Assembly (NCBI GenBank): GCA_964432875.1
Contig: CAYSPJ010000199.1
Location: 1 to 7,213, forward strand
DNA from: JACJYE01 sp964432875
GTDB lineage: Bacteria; Bacteroidota; Bacteroidia; Chitinophagales; Saprospiraceae
Length of the DNA: 7,213 nt
Reading direction: 5' to 3'
The translations under genes were made by a program, and so were the position numbers. Below are positions 1-5,357 of this stretch, in pieces; position 1 is the first letter of the stretch, and the number at the start of each line of letters is the position of its first letter. The notes beneath the pieces are model-generated. The model did no database searches, was not told the origin of the DNA, and saw only the letters and a list, made by a program, of their open reading frames with translations.

Positions 1-1
1 C

Positions 2-131
2 TCAAAACGCCTCCCGCACCGTCAAATACGGAAAGAACTCCCCCCTGCCCCTTGCCCTACACCTCCAGCCACAGATTGATGTGGTCGTTTTTGCTGAGGC
101 GGAAGCGCAGGCCCGCGCCGGGGCTGCCAGG
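2..131 (-). pseudogene. C-terminal remnant of an Omp85/BamA-like outer-membrane protein, frameshifted
   Basis: Read on the minus strand, codons from about 128 down to 60 give GAGLRFRLSKNDHINLWLEV followed by a TAG at 57-59. The frame shifted by one base then gives EFFPYLTVREAF and a TGA at 2-4. Together the two pieces resemble the last two beta-strands of Bacteroidota Omp85/BamA-type surface antigens, which commonly run G-x-G-L-R-F-x-L, then N-L-x-L-x-x-G, a glycine-rich turn, and a terminal aromatic-ending strand. The break falls in a G-rich stretch (about 41-56), where a one-base change would be easy. Upstream of residue GAG the same frame becomes a low-complexity proline/phenylalanine string encoded by a purine-rich tract, so the rest of the barrel is missing. 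It is therefore most likely a decayed gene end. A sequencing error could explain the frameshift but not the lost N-terminal part. Homology is judged by eye only. Confidence 0.45.
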
Positions 132-299
132 AGGAGGAAAGGGAGGAGGGGGGGTGAAGGTGGTTCATGAGAGGAGAACTGTTCATCGGCTTTCGCCTAT
201 GGGGACATTAGGGACACGGGGGGGCACGAGCGCTTCCGCCTTCACATTTCTACCCCAATCCCAAAAAAATCGTACCTTAGCGCGACAAGCATATCTGAC
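129..299. other. G-rich, purine-tract spacer upstream of arsR
   Basis: No credible gene is seen here. Positions 129-154 are an uninterrupted run of 26 purines ending in G7. Positions 201-224 hold four closely spaced G-runs in the pattern G4-N6-G3-N4-G7, which could fold as a G-quadruplex on the plus strand about 75-100 bases before the arsR start. The reading frame open through this stretch gives low-complexity, unstructured peptide and overlaps the Omp85 remnant in antisense, so it was not called. The end of the stretch (about 263-269) is A-rich, as is usual just before Bacteroidota promoters. Confidence 0.4.
273..280 (+). promoter_or_regulatory. possible -7 box of the arsR promoter
   Basis: The octamer TACCTTAG differs at one position from the Bacteroidota -7 consensus TAnnTTTG. 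It lies 19 bases before the arsR ATG, so any leader would be very short. A TTT at 247-249 is the nearest thing to a -33 TTG and is spaced slightly far away, so support is weak. Confidence 0.25.
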
Positions 300-608
300 A
301 TGAGCCGAACTTTAGCCGACTTAGATTACAGCCAGGACGAACAGCAACTTGCCGTTTTTGCCAAAGCGTTGGGCCATCCCGTACGGGTGCAGATCATCAA
401 GCTGCTAAACAGCCAGGCTTGCTGCTATACCGGCGATTTGACCGACAGCATCCCCCTCGCGCAATCCACCATCTCGCAACACCTCAAGGCGCTGAAAGAG
501 GCTGGCCTGATCCAGGGCGAGATCATCCCGCCCAAGGTGAAGTACTGCCTGCACCGGGAAAACTGGGCTAAGGCGCAGGCTTTATTCAAGGATTTGCTGG
601 GGCTGTGA
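300..608 (+). CDS. arsR: ArsR/SmtB-family metalloregulatory repressor
   Basis: This 102-residue protein is a winged-helix repressor of the ArsR/SmtB family, which as a dimer binds operator DNA and lets go when a metal or metalloid is bound by cysteines. Residues 17-37 (LAVFAKALGHPVRVQIIKLL) are the typical first helices, residues 53-72 (AQSTISQHLKALKEAGLIQG) are the recognition helix-turn-helix, and residues 74-85 form the beta-wing. The classical arsenic-binding ELCVCDL motif is replaced by CCYTGDL: Cys41 and Cys42 are adjacent, and a third cysteine, Cys83, lies in the wing. Length is normal for the family. The gene converges on the end of the arsE-arsG operon, with the stop codons 64 bases apart, so it probably controls that operon in trans rather than by co-transcription. 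There is no Shine-Dalgarno sequence. Family assignment is secure; the arsenic specificity is inferred from the neighbours. Confidence 0.93.
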   Translation: MSRTLADLDYSQDEQQLAVFAKALGHPVRVQIIKLLNSQACCYTGDLTDSIPLAQSTISQHLKALKEAGLIQGEIIPPKVKYCLHRENWAKAQALFKDLLGL

Positions 609-617
609 TGGGGTGGG

Positions 618-673
618 GCAGGGATGGAATCCCTCGCTCGGGCATGGCTTTAGCTTAGGGATTCCATCCCTTC
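618..673. terminator. long inverted repeat between convergent arsR and arsG, likely bidirectional terminator
   Basis: AGGGATGGAATCCCT at 620-634 is the exact reverse complement of AGGGATTCCATCCCT at 657-671. The stem continues inward after a small mismatch with GCT (636-638) against AGC (652-654), leaving a loop of about 13 bases. Each 15-base arm is itself a small palindrome (AGGGAT-3 nt-ATCCCT), so the DNA could also form two side-by-side hairpins. It lies exactly between the arsR stop (608) and the arsG stop (673-675), where one structure could stop transcription from both sides. There is no clear T-run, so intrinsic termination is plausible but not certain. The motif resembles dispersed hairpin repeats elsewhere in the window. 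Confidence 0.55.
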
Positions 674-1380
674 TACCAGATCCCGGCGAAAATAGCGATA
701 TAATAAAGCCCGGTCAGGACGAAGACTACCCCAGCGGCGTAGCGTACGACCTTTTCCACCTTCTGAATCGTGTTGAACCAGGTGCCCACCTTCTCCATGC
801 TGAAAGCGAGCAAATAGGTGAACAGCAACACGGGCAAACCAGTCCCTAGCGCAAACATCATAGGGATGGCAAAGGCATCGCCCGAGCTGATAGCCATGGG
901 CACCAACATGCCGAAGTACAAGGCGCCGCTGTACGGGCAGAACGCCAGGGCGAATAGTACGCCCAGCAAAAACGCCCCCATCGCCCCTTTCAGGCGCGGG
1001 CTTTCGCTGAGGCGCTGCAGCAACCCGCTACCCTTGAAGCGCAAGGGGATGACATTGAGCATGATCAGGCCGATAATGACCAGAGCCGGGCCCAGCCACT
1101 TCTCCCCATTGCCCTGGAAGAAGCGGGCGATGTGGAACTTGCTGGCACCAAAGTAAATGATGGCGGCGATGAGCACGTAGCTCAGGGCACGCCCCAGGGT
1201 GTAGAGTACGCCGCTCCACACCACCTTGCGCTTCTCGCGGAAGCCCTTGGCGATGTAAGCCGTGGCAGTGATGTTGGTGGCCAGCGGGCAGGGGCTGATG
1301 GCGGTGAGCAGCCCCAGAGCAAAGGCGGAAAGCCAGGGCAATTCCTGGCTTTGCGCTAGATTTTGCAAAAACTCAGTCAT
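673..1380 (-). CDS. arsG: ArsG-like permease of the CcdA/DsbD transmembrane fold (predicted aromatic-arsenical efflux)
   Basis: This 235-residue inner-membrane protein has about six hydrophobic segments (roughly residues 15-45, 53-77, 96-112, 131-163, 168-194 and 212-233). Two family marks stand out: SPCPLATNITATAYIA in the first segment (Cys31) and AFCPYSGALYFGMLVP in the fourth (Cys148). Paired Cys-Pro motifs in these two places are the hallmark of the CcdA/DsbD group, which moves electrons across the membrane, and the first motif is typical of the ArsG branch assigned to efflux of reduced aromatic arsenicals. It is the last gene of the minus-strand operon. Its ATG overlaps the TGA of the preceding gene by one base (TGATG), implying translational coupling with the ArsF-like lipoprotein. 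It could instead be a plain thiol-electron transporter; the substrate is inferred from family and context. Confidence 0.84.
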   Translation of the reverse strand: MTEFLQNLAQSQELPWLSAFALGLLTAISPCPLATNITATAYIAKGFREKRKVVWSGVLYTLGRALSYVLIAAIIYFGASKFHIARFFQGNGEKWLGPALVIIGLIMLNVIPLRFKGSGLLQRLSESPRLKGAMGAFLLGVLFALAFCPYSGALYFGMLVPMAISSGDAFAIPMMFALGTGLPVLLFTYLLAFSMEKVGTWFNTIQKVEKVVRYAAGVVFVLTGLYYIAIFAGIW

Positions 1381-1823
1381 CAGCGCAGGGTTTTCAGGCC
1401 ATTATCGATTTGCTCCTTCAAGCCCGCAGTGAATTTTTGCGCGTTGCTGGCATTCATGAAAGCGAAGTTGGTCAGGTCGGTATGGGTTTCCTTGCCGTCT
1501 TTCACTACGCTGACGATGAGGGTGGTGCCAAAAGCCAGGTACTTCTTCACCAGCGCGTCATTGGCTTTGTCATCGGCATTGACCAGCTTGAAGGATATCT
1601 GGCCTTTTTCCATTTGGCTGCCGTAGTACTTGGCCAGCGCCTCTTTGGTCATGCGCTCAATTTCCAGACAGGTATGGCAGCGGTGGGCAGAGTGGAAATC
1701 GAGCACTTCGATGCGGTCTGGGCCGCTGGCTGTGGCTGCTTTTGGCGATTGAGCATTGCTAGAACAACTGATGAAGAGCACCAGCAAAGCGGGGAGCAGG
1801 AGCAATTGGAACAATGGTTTCAT
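1380..1823 (-). CDS. arsF: ArsF-like thioredoxin-fold lipoprotein with CHTC motif
   Basis: This 147-residue protein begins with a hydrophobic signal segment (residues 4-19) ending in FISC-SS, so Cys20 is a likely lipid-attached cysteine and the protein should sit outside the inner membrane. The body starts with a thioredoxin-like strand (IEVLDFHSAHRCHTC) in which Cys49-His-Thr-Cys52 is the probable redox pair. A second strand with VNADD follows, then TTLIVSVVKDGKE at about 100-112. It matches the small proteins that databases label ArsF, described as a nitrophenyl-compound nitroreductase subunit. That label reflects operon context more than shown chemistry, and no flavin-binding motif is visible. 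The coding start lies 14 bases after the FmdE-like gene, and the stop overlaps the arsG start. An exported dithiol protein coupled to ArsG suggests it exchanges electrons or substrate with it (inference). Confidence 0.8.
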   Translation of the reverse strand: MKPLFQLLLLPALLVLFISCSSNAQSPKAATASGPDRIEVLDFHSAHRCHTCLEIERMTKEALAKYYGSQMEKGQISFKLVNADDKANDALVKKYLAFGTTLIVSVVKDGKETHTDLTNFAFMNASNAQKFTAGLKEQIDNGLKTLR

Positions 1824-1837
1824 GTCAAGTAAAATTT

Positions 1838-2551
1838 TTATTGGTGAATGTTTGTGCTGCAGTCCGCAGCGTTTTTATTGAGAATATCTGTTTTCAAAAA
1901 ATCATTTTTCAGCGGGATCGCCCAGCTAAAGCCCTCCAGCGGTTCTGCGGCGAAGAGCTCGCTCAATTCCTTGGTTCCCAGCAGGAAATCAGCATAGTCC
2001 TCCTCCAACTGGCGCAAGCTATCCAGCCCACAGGGCAAGAGCTGCCCAGCGATAGCTTTCTCGCCCAAGATGTCAATCTCAGGCGGCTTAATGCCGCTCT
2101 TGCGGCGGATGGCAAAAGCCTCTTCCCGGTCGGCTCTGCCGATGACGTAGAGGCCGGGCAAGGCGTCGCTGACGAAAAAGGTACCATACTGATAGCGCGC
2201 GCCAGTCAACAGCAAAGCCGCATCGGCCAAGCAAGGCGACGAACGGCTCGCGACGCGGGTATTGGTGCGGTCGATGATTTCGTCGGGGTAGAGCAGGGGC
2301 AAGCCATATTTCAGCGCCAGGGCCCCTTCGATCAAGCCGTCGCAAAGATGCCCGTGCAGCCGCACCAGGTCCTCCAGCCCAATATCTTGCTGATAGCCCA
2401 GCCGGCCCTTGGAAAAATCAGTATCCAAGACCCTGAAAGACAGCTTCTCTTCCGCTACGGGTGCAGGGCTATCCGGCCGGGGTTGGCAACCGCTGGCGGC
2501 GATAAACAGGACAAGAAAAAGAGCGATGCTGATGATTTGAGGCGCGTTCAT
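1838..2551 (-). CDS. FmdE-domain lipoprotein (formylmethanofuran dehydrogenase subunit E family)
   Basis: This 237-residue protein has a lipoprotein signal peptide (residues 5-21) with lipobox AASGC, Cys22. The domain at about residues 59-190 contains LHGHLCDG (His66, His68, Cys70), then SPCLADAALLLTGARYQYGT (Cys107, Asp110, Gly117). In FmdE-type domains such His and Cys residues lie in a metal-binding cleft. Later come VIGRADREEAFAIRR and, near 170, LLPCG with a further Cys. Archaeal FmdE proteins carry a zinc-ribbon tail, but the tail here has no paired-Cys ribbon. The family name does not imply methanogenesis, because lone FmdE domains are common in bacteria and their function is unknown. 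Export to the cell envelope and placement between two permease-linked modules suggest capture or handling of a metal or metalloid outside the cytoplasm (inference). It lies 22 bases after the permease gene, behind an A8 leader. Confidence 0.78.
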   Translation of the reverse strand: MNAPQIISIALFLVLFIAASGCQPRPDSPAPVAEEKLSFRVLDTDFSKGRLGYQQDIGLEDLVRLHGHLCDGLIEGALALKYGLPLLYPDEIIDRTNTRVASRSSPCLADAALLLTGARYQYGTFFVSDALPGLYVIGRADREEAFAIRRKSGIKPPEIDILGEKAIAGQLLPCGLDSLRQLEEDYADFLLGTKELSELFAAEPLEGFSWAIPLKNDFLKTDILNKNAADCSTNIHQ

Positions 2552-2573
2552 GTAGGTTCTTTTTTTTACGGAG

Positions 2574-3896
2574 TCAACTGGCTATCGCGCCAAAAATCAA
2601 GCCGGAAATCGTGGCCATGACCACCACCAGCAAGATGTAAACCAAGGTCTTTTGCGTACCCATCACGTCGCGGATCACCAGCATATTGGGCAATGAAAGC
2701 GAGGGCCCTGCCAGCAATAGCGCCAGGGCCGGCCCTTTGCCCATACCCGCGCTGAGCAAGCCCTGAAGGATGGGCACTTCGGTCAAAGTGGCGAAGTACA
2801 TGAAAGCGCCAACGATGGAGGCGAAGATGTTCGACCAGAGCGAATTACCGCCTACCAGCGTGACTACCCATTCGTTGGGGATGATGCCCGCCATCTGGGT
2901 GTCGTCGTGGGTGGAGCCGAGCAGGAATCCTGCCGCCAGCACGCCCAGCAACAATAAGGGCATGATCTGCTTGGCGAAGCCCCAGGTGGCGATGGTCCAT
3001 TCGCGGTTGTCGGCATCCCGCTTATCCAGTAAAGCAATGGCGCTGACGCCAAAGATGGCTACCGCCATCGGCAGCAGTGGCGAAGGCGACAGCCAAGCGC
3101 TCAGCGCGGTAAGCACGGCTATCGCCAGCACGTGCAGCGGCTTCAGCTTCAGGATGTAAATCAGAGAGATGGCCAGCAGGAGCGCAAAAATGGACGTGAT
3201 GGCCCACTTGTTGGCCCACAGCCAGTACCAGATGCCGCTGGTGACATCTTCGCCCGGCCGGCCCCAGTTGGCGAAAACCAGGATGAGCACCAGGGTAAAG
3301 AAGTGGAAAGAAGTCTGCCACAGCGGGCGCTTCTCCGGCATGTCCGGGAAATTGAGCTGCGCTTCGGCCTTGGCCCGCTCTTCCCGGCGATAGATAAAAG
3401 CCATGGCCAGGCCGATGATGATGGAAAAAGCTACCGCGCCGATGACCCGGGCGATGCCCATTTCCAGCCCCAGCACCCGTGCCGTGAGGATGATGGCCAG
3501 GATGTTGATGGCCGGGCCGGAATACAGGAAGGCGACCGCTGGCCCTAGCCCCGCGCCCCGCTTATGGATGCTCGAGAACAAGGGCAGGATGGTACAACTG
3601 CACACCGCCAATATGGTGCCTGATACCGAAGCGACGGTATAAGCCAGCCACTTCTTGGCATTGGCCCCAAAATACTTGATGACCGCTCCTTCGCTGATGA
3701 ACACGGCAATGACCCCGGCGATGAGGAAAGCAGGCAGTAAGCACAGTACGACGTGCTCCTGTGCGTACCACTTCGTCAGGTCGAACATGGCCAGCACCGC
3801 CTCCTTGAAGCGCGGCTCGCCGATCGGCAGGTAAAAGGCAAACAAAAATACCGCCACCATCCAGAAGAGGATGCGGGCTTCTTTTTTCCATTCCAT
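2574..3896 (-). CDS. DUF318/ArsP-type permease (COG0701 family)
   Basis: An inner-membrane permease of the PF03773 family, which includes the methylarsenite exporter ArsP and the SO_0444-type metal exporters. Two related halves are visible. In the first, VCSCTILPLFSSIHKRGAG is followed by FLYSGPAINILAI (Cys99-Ser-Cys101 and GPAIN at about 127-131, numbered from the ATG). In the second, TEVPILQGLLSAGMGKGPAL is followed by LAGPSLSLPNMLVI at about 372-408. A charged cytoplasmic loop (YRREERAKAEAQ) lies between. About ten hydrophobic segments are seen in 440 residues, longer than ArsP itself. A GTG at 3930-3932 would add 12 residues, but I prefer the ATG at 3894-3896: it is preceded by GTAAAAAACATCCAC, A-rich as in this phylum, and starts with the usual MEWKK plus hydrophobic helix. 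The gap to the upstream arsE-like gene is 90 bases, without a clear promoter. The Cys-Ser-Cys pair is the likely soft-metal ligand. Substrate is unknown. Confidence 0.85.
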   Translation of the reverse strand: MEWKKEARILFWMVAVFLFAFYLPIGEPRFKEAVLAMFDLTKWYAQEHVVLCLLPAFLIAGVIAVFISEGAVIKYFGANAKKWLAYTVASVSGTILAVCSCTILPLFSSIHKRGAGLGPAVAFLYSGPAINILAIILTARVLGLEMGIARVIGAVAFSIIIGLAMAFIYRREERAKAEAQLNFPDMPEKRPLWQTSFHFFTLVLILVFANWGRPGEDVTSGIWYWLWANKWAITSIFALLLAISLIYILKLKPLHVLAIAVLTALSAWLSPSPLLPMAVAIFGVSAIALLDKRDADNREWTIATWGFAKQIMPLLLLGVLAAGFLLGSTHDDTQMAGIIPNEWVVTLVGGNSLWSNIFASIVGAFMYFATLTEVPILQGLLSAGMGKGPALALLLAGPSLSLPNMLVIRDVMGTQKTLVYILLVVVMATISGLIFGAIAS

Positions 3897-3986
3897 GTGG
3901 ATGTTTTTTACGCGCTGCGAGTCGAGAGCCACAAGAGAGGCTTGCTTTTTGGCGGCCCACAGCCTACATCATAAAAAGTAATGCCC

Positions 3987-4229
3987 CTAAGCTCCTATGC
4001 TCAATATCTCCTTCACTTCCCCTAACGAGGGCACCCGCCCCTTCAACTTCACCACTTCATCCACCACCACGGCGGGCGTGGAGAGGATGTTATAGCTCAT
4101 GATCTGCATCATGTCTTCTACTTTTTCCACTTGGGCTTCCATGCCCATCTCAGTCAGCGCCTGACGCACGATGGCTTCGGTCTGCTTGCACTTCGGGCAA
4201 CCCGTGCCCAAAATCTTGATGTTTTTCAT
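3987..4229 (-). CDS. arsE: ArsE-like small thioredoxin-family protein
   Basis: This 80-residue cytoplasmic protein has the thioredoxin/glutaredoxin-like fold of the group often called redox-active disulfide protein 2 or Thioredoxin_3. MKNIKILGTGCPKCKQTEAI gives the first strand and the catalytic Cys11-Pro-Lys-Cys14. VEKVEDMMQIMSYNILSTPA carries the helix and the cis-proline (Pro52 in STPAVVV), after which the strands VVVDEVVKLKG finish the fold. Length is typical. It is the first gene of the minus-strand operon, and the sequence upstream (4230-4320) contains a 14-bp palindrome that could be the operator. Small dithiol proteins of this sort accompany DUF318 permeases and ArsG, and probably pass the substrate or electrons to the membrane partner. 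The ArsE name rests on co-occurrence with the F- and G-like genes. Confidence 0.85.
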   Translation of the reverse strand: MKNIKILGTGCPKCKQTEAIVRQALTEMGMEAQVEKVEDMMQIMSYNILSTPAVVVDEVVKLKGRVPSLGEVKEILSIGA

Positions 4230-4287
4230 AGTTGGCGATCATTATTTAGTTCATCGGCGAAATACGATAGATTTGGCGAGATGAAGG

Positions 4288-4301
4288 GTGACATTTGTCA
4301 C
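4288..4301. promoter_or_regulatory. perfect 14-bp palindrome, candidate ArsR operator of the arsE-arsG operon
   Basis: GTGACATTTGTCAC is two exact 6-base half-sites (GTGACA and TGTCAC) around TT. It lies 58 bases upstream of the arsE ATG and is the only perfect short palindrome in the 4230-4320 leader. Dimeric ArsR/SmtB repressors bind inverted repeats in this position. I found no good TAnnTTTG box on the minus strand between it and the gene, and no second copy before arsR, so the link to ArsR is inferred. Confidence 0.4.
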
Positions 4302-4320
4302 TTAGTTGGATGAAGAATAT

Positions 4321-4595
4321 CATCTCCGGTGGCCTTGGCGTGGAAAGCCAGGGAGTTCAAGAGATGCGAGGTTAAGCGTAAGTCCCTGGATAGAGCCAGA
4401 AAAGGGCTAAAGCCCCAGCGGGATGACACCAGGATCGCCTTAGTCAACAGCGCTTTAGGCTGCTCTGCTTTGGGTGTCGTTCCTACGGCACTCATCTGGG
4501 GGATTGCCCTGTCCAGGCAAGGAAGCAGCCATCCCTACGGGATTATTCAGCTCAATATACTGCAAAAGTGCAGCCATCCCTGCGCGGAGTTATGA
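4321..4595. repeat. gene-free, hairpin-rich spacer resembling a dispersed intergenic repeat
   Basis: The stretch between the arsE operon leader and the beta-barrel gene holds no credible coding sequence. Open frames on both strands give cysteine-, serine- and proline-rich peptides without family resemblance. Visible structure: CCAGGGA at 4348-4354 against TCCCTGG at 4383-4389; the palindrome GGGCTAAAGCCC at about 4404-4415; the hairpin ATCCCTACGGGAT at 4531-4543; and a direct repeat GCAGCCATCCCT at 4525-4536 and 4570-4581. Pieces such as TCGTTCCTACGGCAC and ATCCCTACGGGAT have the look of short palindromic repeats scattered in Bacteroidota genomes. That is recalled, not searched. From 4596 to 4660 nothing further is seen. 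Confidence 0.45.
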
Positions 4596-4665
4596 GCCCA
4601 TATTGCTGGATTGATCAGAAAACTGCTCTGCTGCGGAGAACTGCCTAAATTGTCGGAGAAGTATT

Positions 4666-4673
4666 TATCTTTG
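4666..4673 (+). promoter_or_regulatory. -7 box of a Bacteroidota-type promoter before the beta-barrel gene
   Basis: TATCTTTG is a full match to the Bacteroidota -7 consensus TAnnTTTG and lies 41 bases before the ATG at 4715, giving a plausible leader of about 35 bases. The best TTG (4650-4652) is only 13 bases upstream, closer than the usual spacing of around 19, so the -33 element is not convincing. Confidence 0.42.
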
Positions 4674-4714
4674 ATGTGGCAAAATACAACATTGCGATTA
4701 TTGAATAAAGCCCA

Positions 4715-5344
4715 ATGAAATACCTGCTGACCCTAAGCCTGCTGCTCCTGGCCAGCTCGCTCGCTGCCCAAGATGGAGCACGGCGGGCCTTGCTCGATTT
4801 TTTCTATCTGGAAGGGCAGGTAGGCGGTTCCTATTCCTTTTATCCCGAATTCGTCATCAAATCCAATTATGCTCGGGGCTTCAGCGCCGGCATCCGCTTC
4901 CACCAGCGCCACGCTATCGGGGTCGCACAGTCTTTTTTCGCCAAATCAGTGGGGGGAGGCTACGGCGGCTACAATTATGCCTACGGCAACCTGGGGTTGC
5001 GCTACCGCTTCGAGGCTGGCGAGCGTTGGCAGTTCTACGCTGGTGCAGGCGCGGTAGATAGGTTTCGTGTCACGAGATTGGTCTTGACGTTTTGCGACGA
5101 GGTTTTTCACGAGGTCAACCAGCAAGCTTCCCAGCGCTTCTATGTCGAAACGGGCCTGCGCTTCCGGCTGGGCGGCCCGCTTTATGTTGGATGCAGTATG
5201 GTCGGCAGCGGCGATATTGCCATCATGAGTGTATCCTGTGATCCGCTCGATTCCAATATCAAACAGGAATATCAGACGCTAGAGCGCGGCATCCGCCTGT
5301 TGTCCTTTGATCTGGCCCTGGTATTTCAAACCCGCAAGCGGTAG
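4715..5344 (+). CDS. secreted protein, predicted small outer-membrane beta-barrel
   Basis: This 209-residue protein starts with a clear Sec signal peptide (Lys2, hydrophobic residues 4-16, SLAA-Q with likely cleavage after Ala18). The remainder is rich in aromatic and glycine residues in alternating patterns typical of membrane beta-strands: FFYLEGQVGGSYSF, ARGFSAGIRFHQRHAIGVAQ, YAYGNLGLRYRFEAGERWQFYAGAGAV, RFYVETGLRFRLGGPLYVGCSM, and a last strand LLSFDLALVFQT. About eight strands can be counted, which fits the small porin-like or OmpA-like barrels (PF13568 type) abundant in Bacteroidota. Three cysteines at about 127, 167 and 176 are unusual for a barrel and may form a disulfide outside the cell. 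No ligand can be named. It has its own promoter and converges on selO with a 13-base gap and no visible terminator. A specific family is not recognised. Confidence 0.72.
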   Translation: MKYLLTLSLLLLASSLAAQDGARRALLDFFYLEGQVGGSYSFYPEFVIKSNYARGFSAGIRFHQRHAIGVAQSFFAKSVGGGYGGYNYAYGNLGLRYRFEAGERWQFYAGAGAVDRFRVTRLVLTFCDEVFHEVNQQASQRFYVETGLRFRLGGPLYVGCSMVGSGDIAIMSVSCDPLDSNIKQEYQTLERGIRLLSFDLALVFQTRKR

Positions 5345-5357
5345 AGGGGCCGCATGC

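Noticed and set aside
202..216. GACATTAGGGACAC before arsR as a second ArsR operator
   Set aside because: It is a direct, not inverted, arrangement of GACA and only loosely resembles the 4288-4301 palindrome.
52..303. Plus-strand open frame of 83 codons before arsR
   Set aside because: The peptide is low-complexity (Gly/Arg-rich), overlaps the Omp85 remnant in antisense, ends across the arsR start, and has no recognisable domain.
1814..2620. Long plus-strand open frame of 268 codons opposite the FmdE-like gene
   Set aside because: It is antisense to a gene with a lipobox and conserved FmdE motifs. The translation shows no family features and is explained by codon bias of the real gene.
3897..3932. 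GTG start that would lengthen the DUF318 permease by 12 residues
   Set aside because: The downstream ATG has an A-rich leader and gives the usual N-terminus; the added residues are not hydrophobic or conserved in style.
4230..4287. TATTTCG at about 4258-4264 (minus) as a -7 box for the arsE operon
   Set aside because: It does not fit TAnnTTTG at the required positions and no TTG lies at the right distance.
4329..4595. Plus-strand open frame of 88 codons, and an overlapping minus-strand frame at 4298-4495
   Set aside because: Both run through hairpin repeats, give compositionally odd peptides, and have no start context; better explained as repeat DNA.
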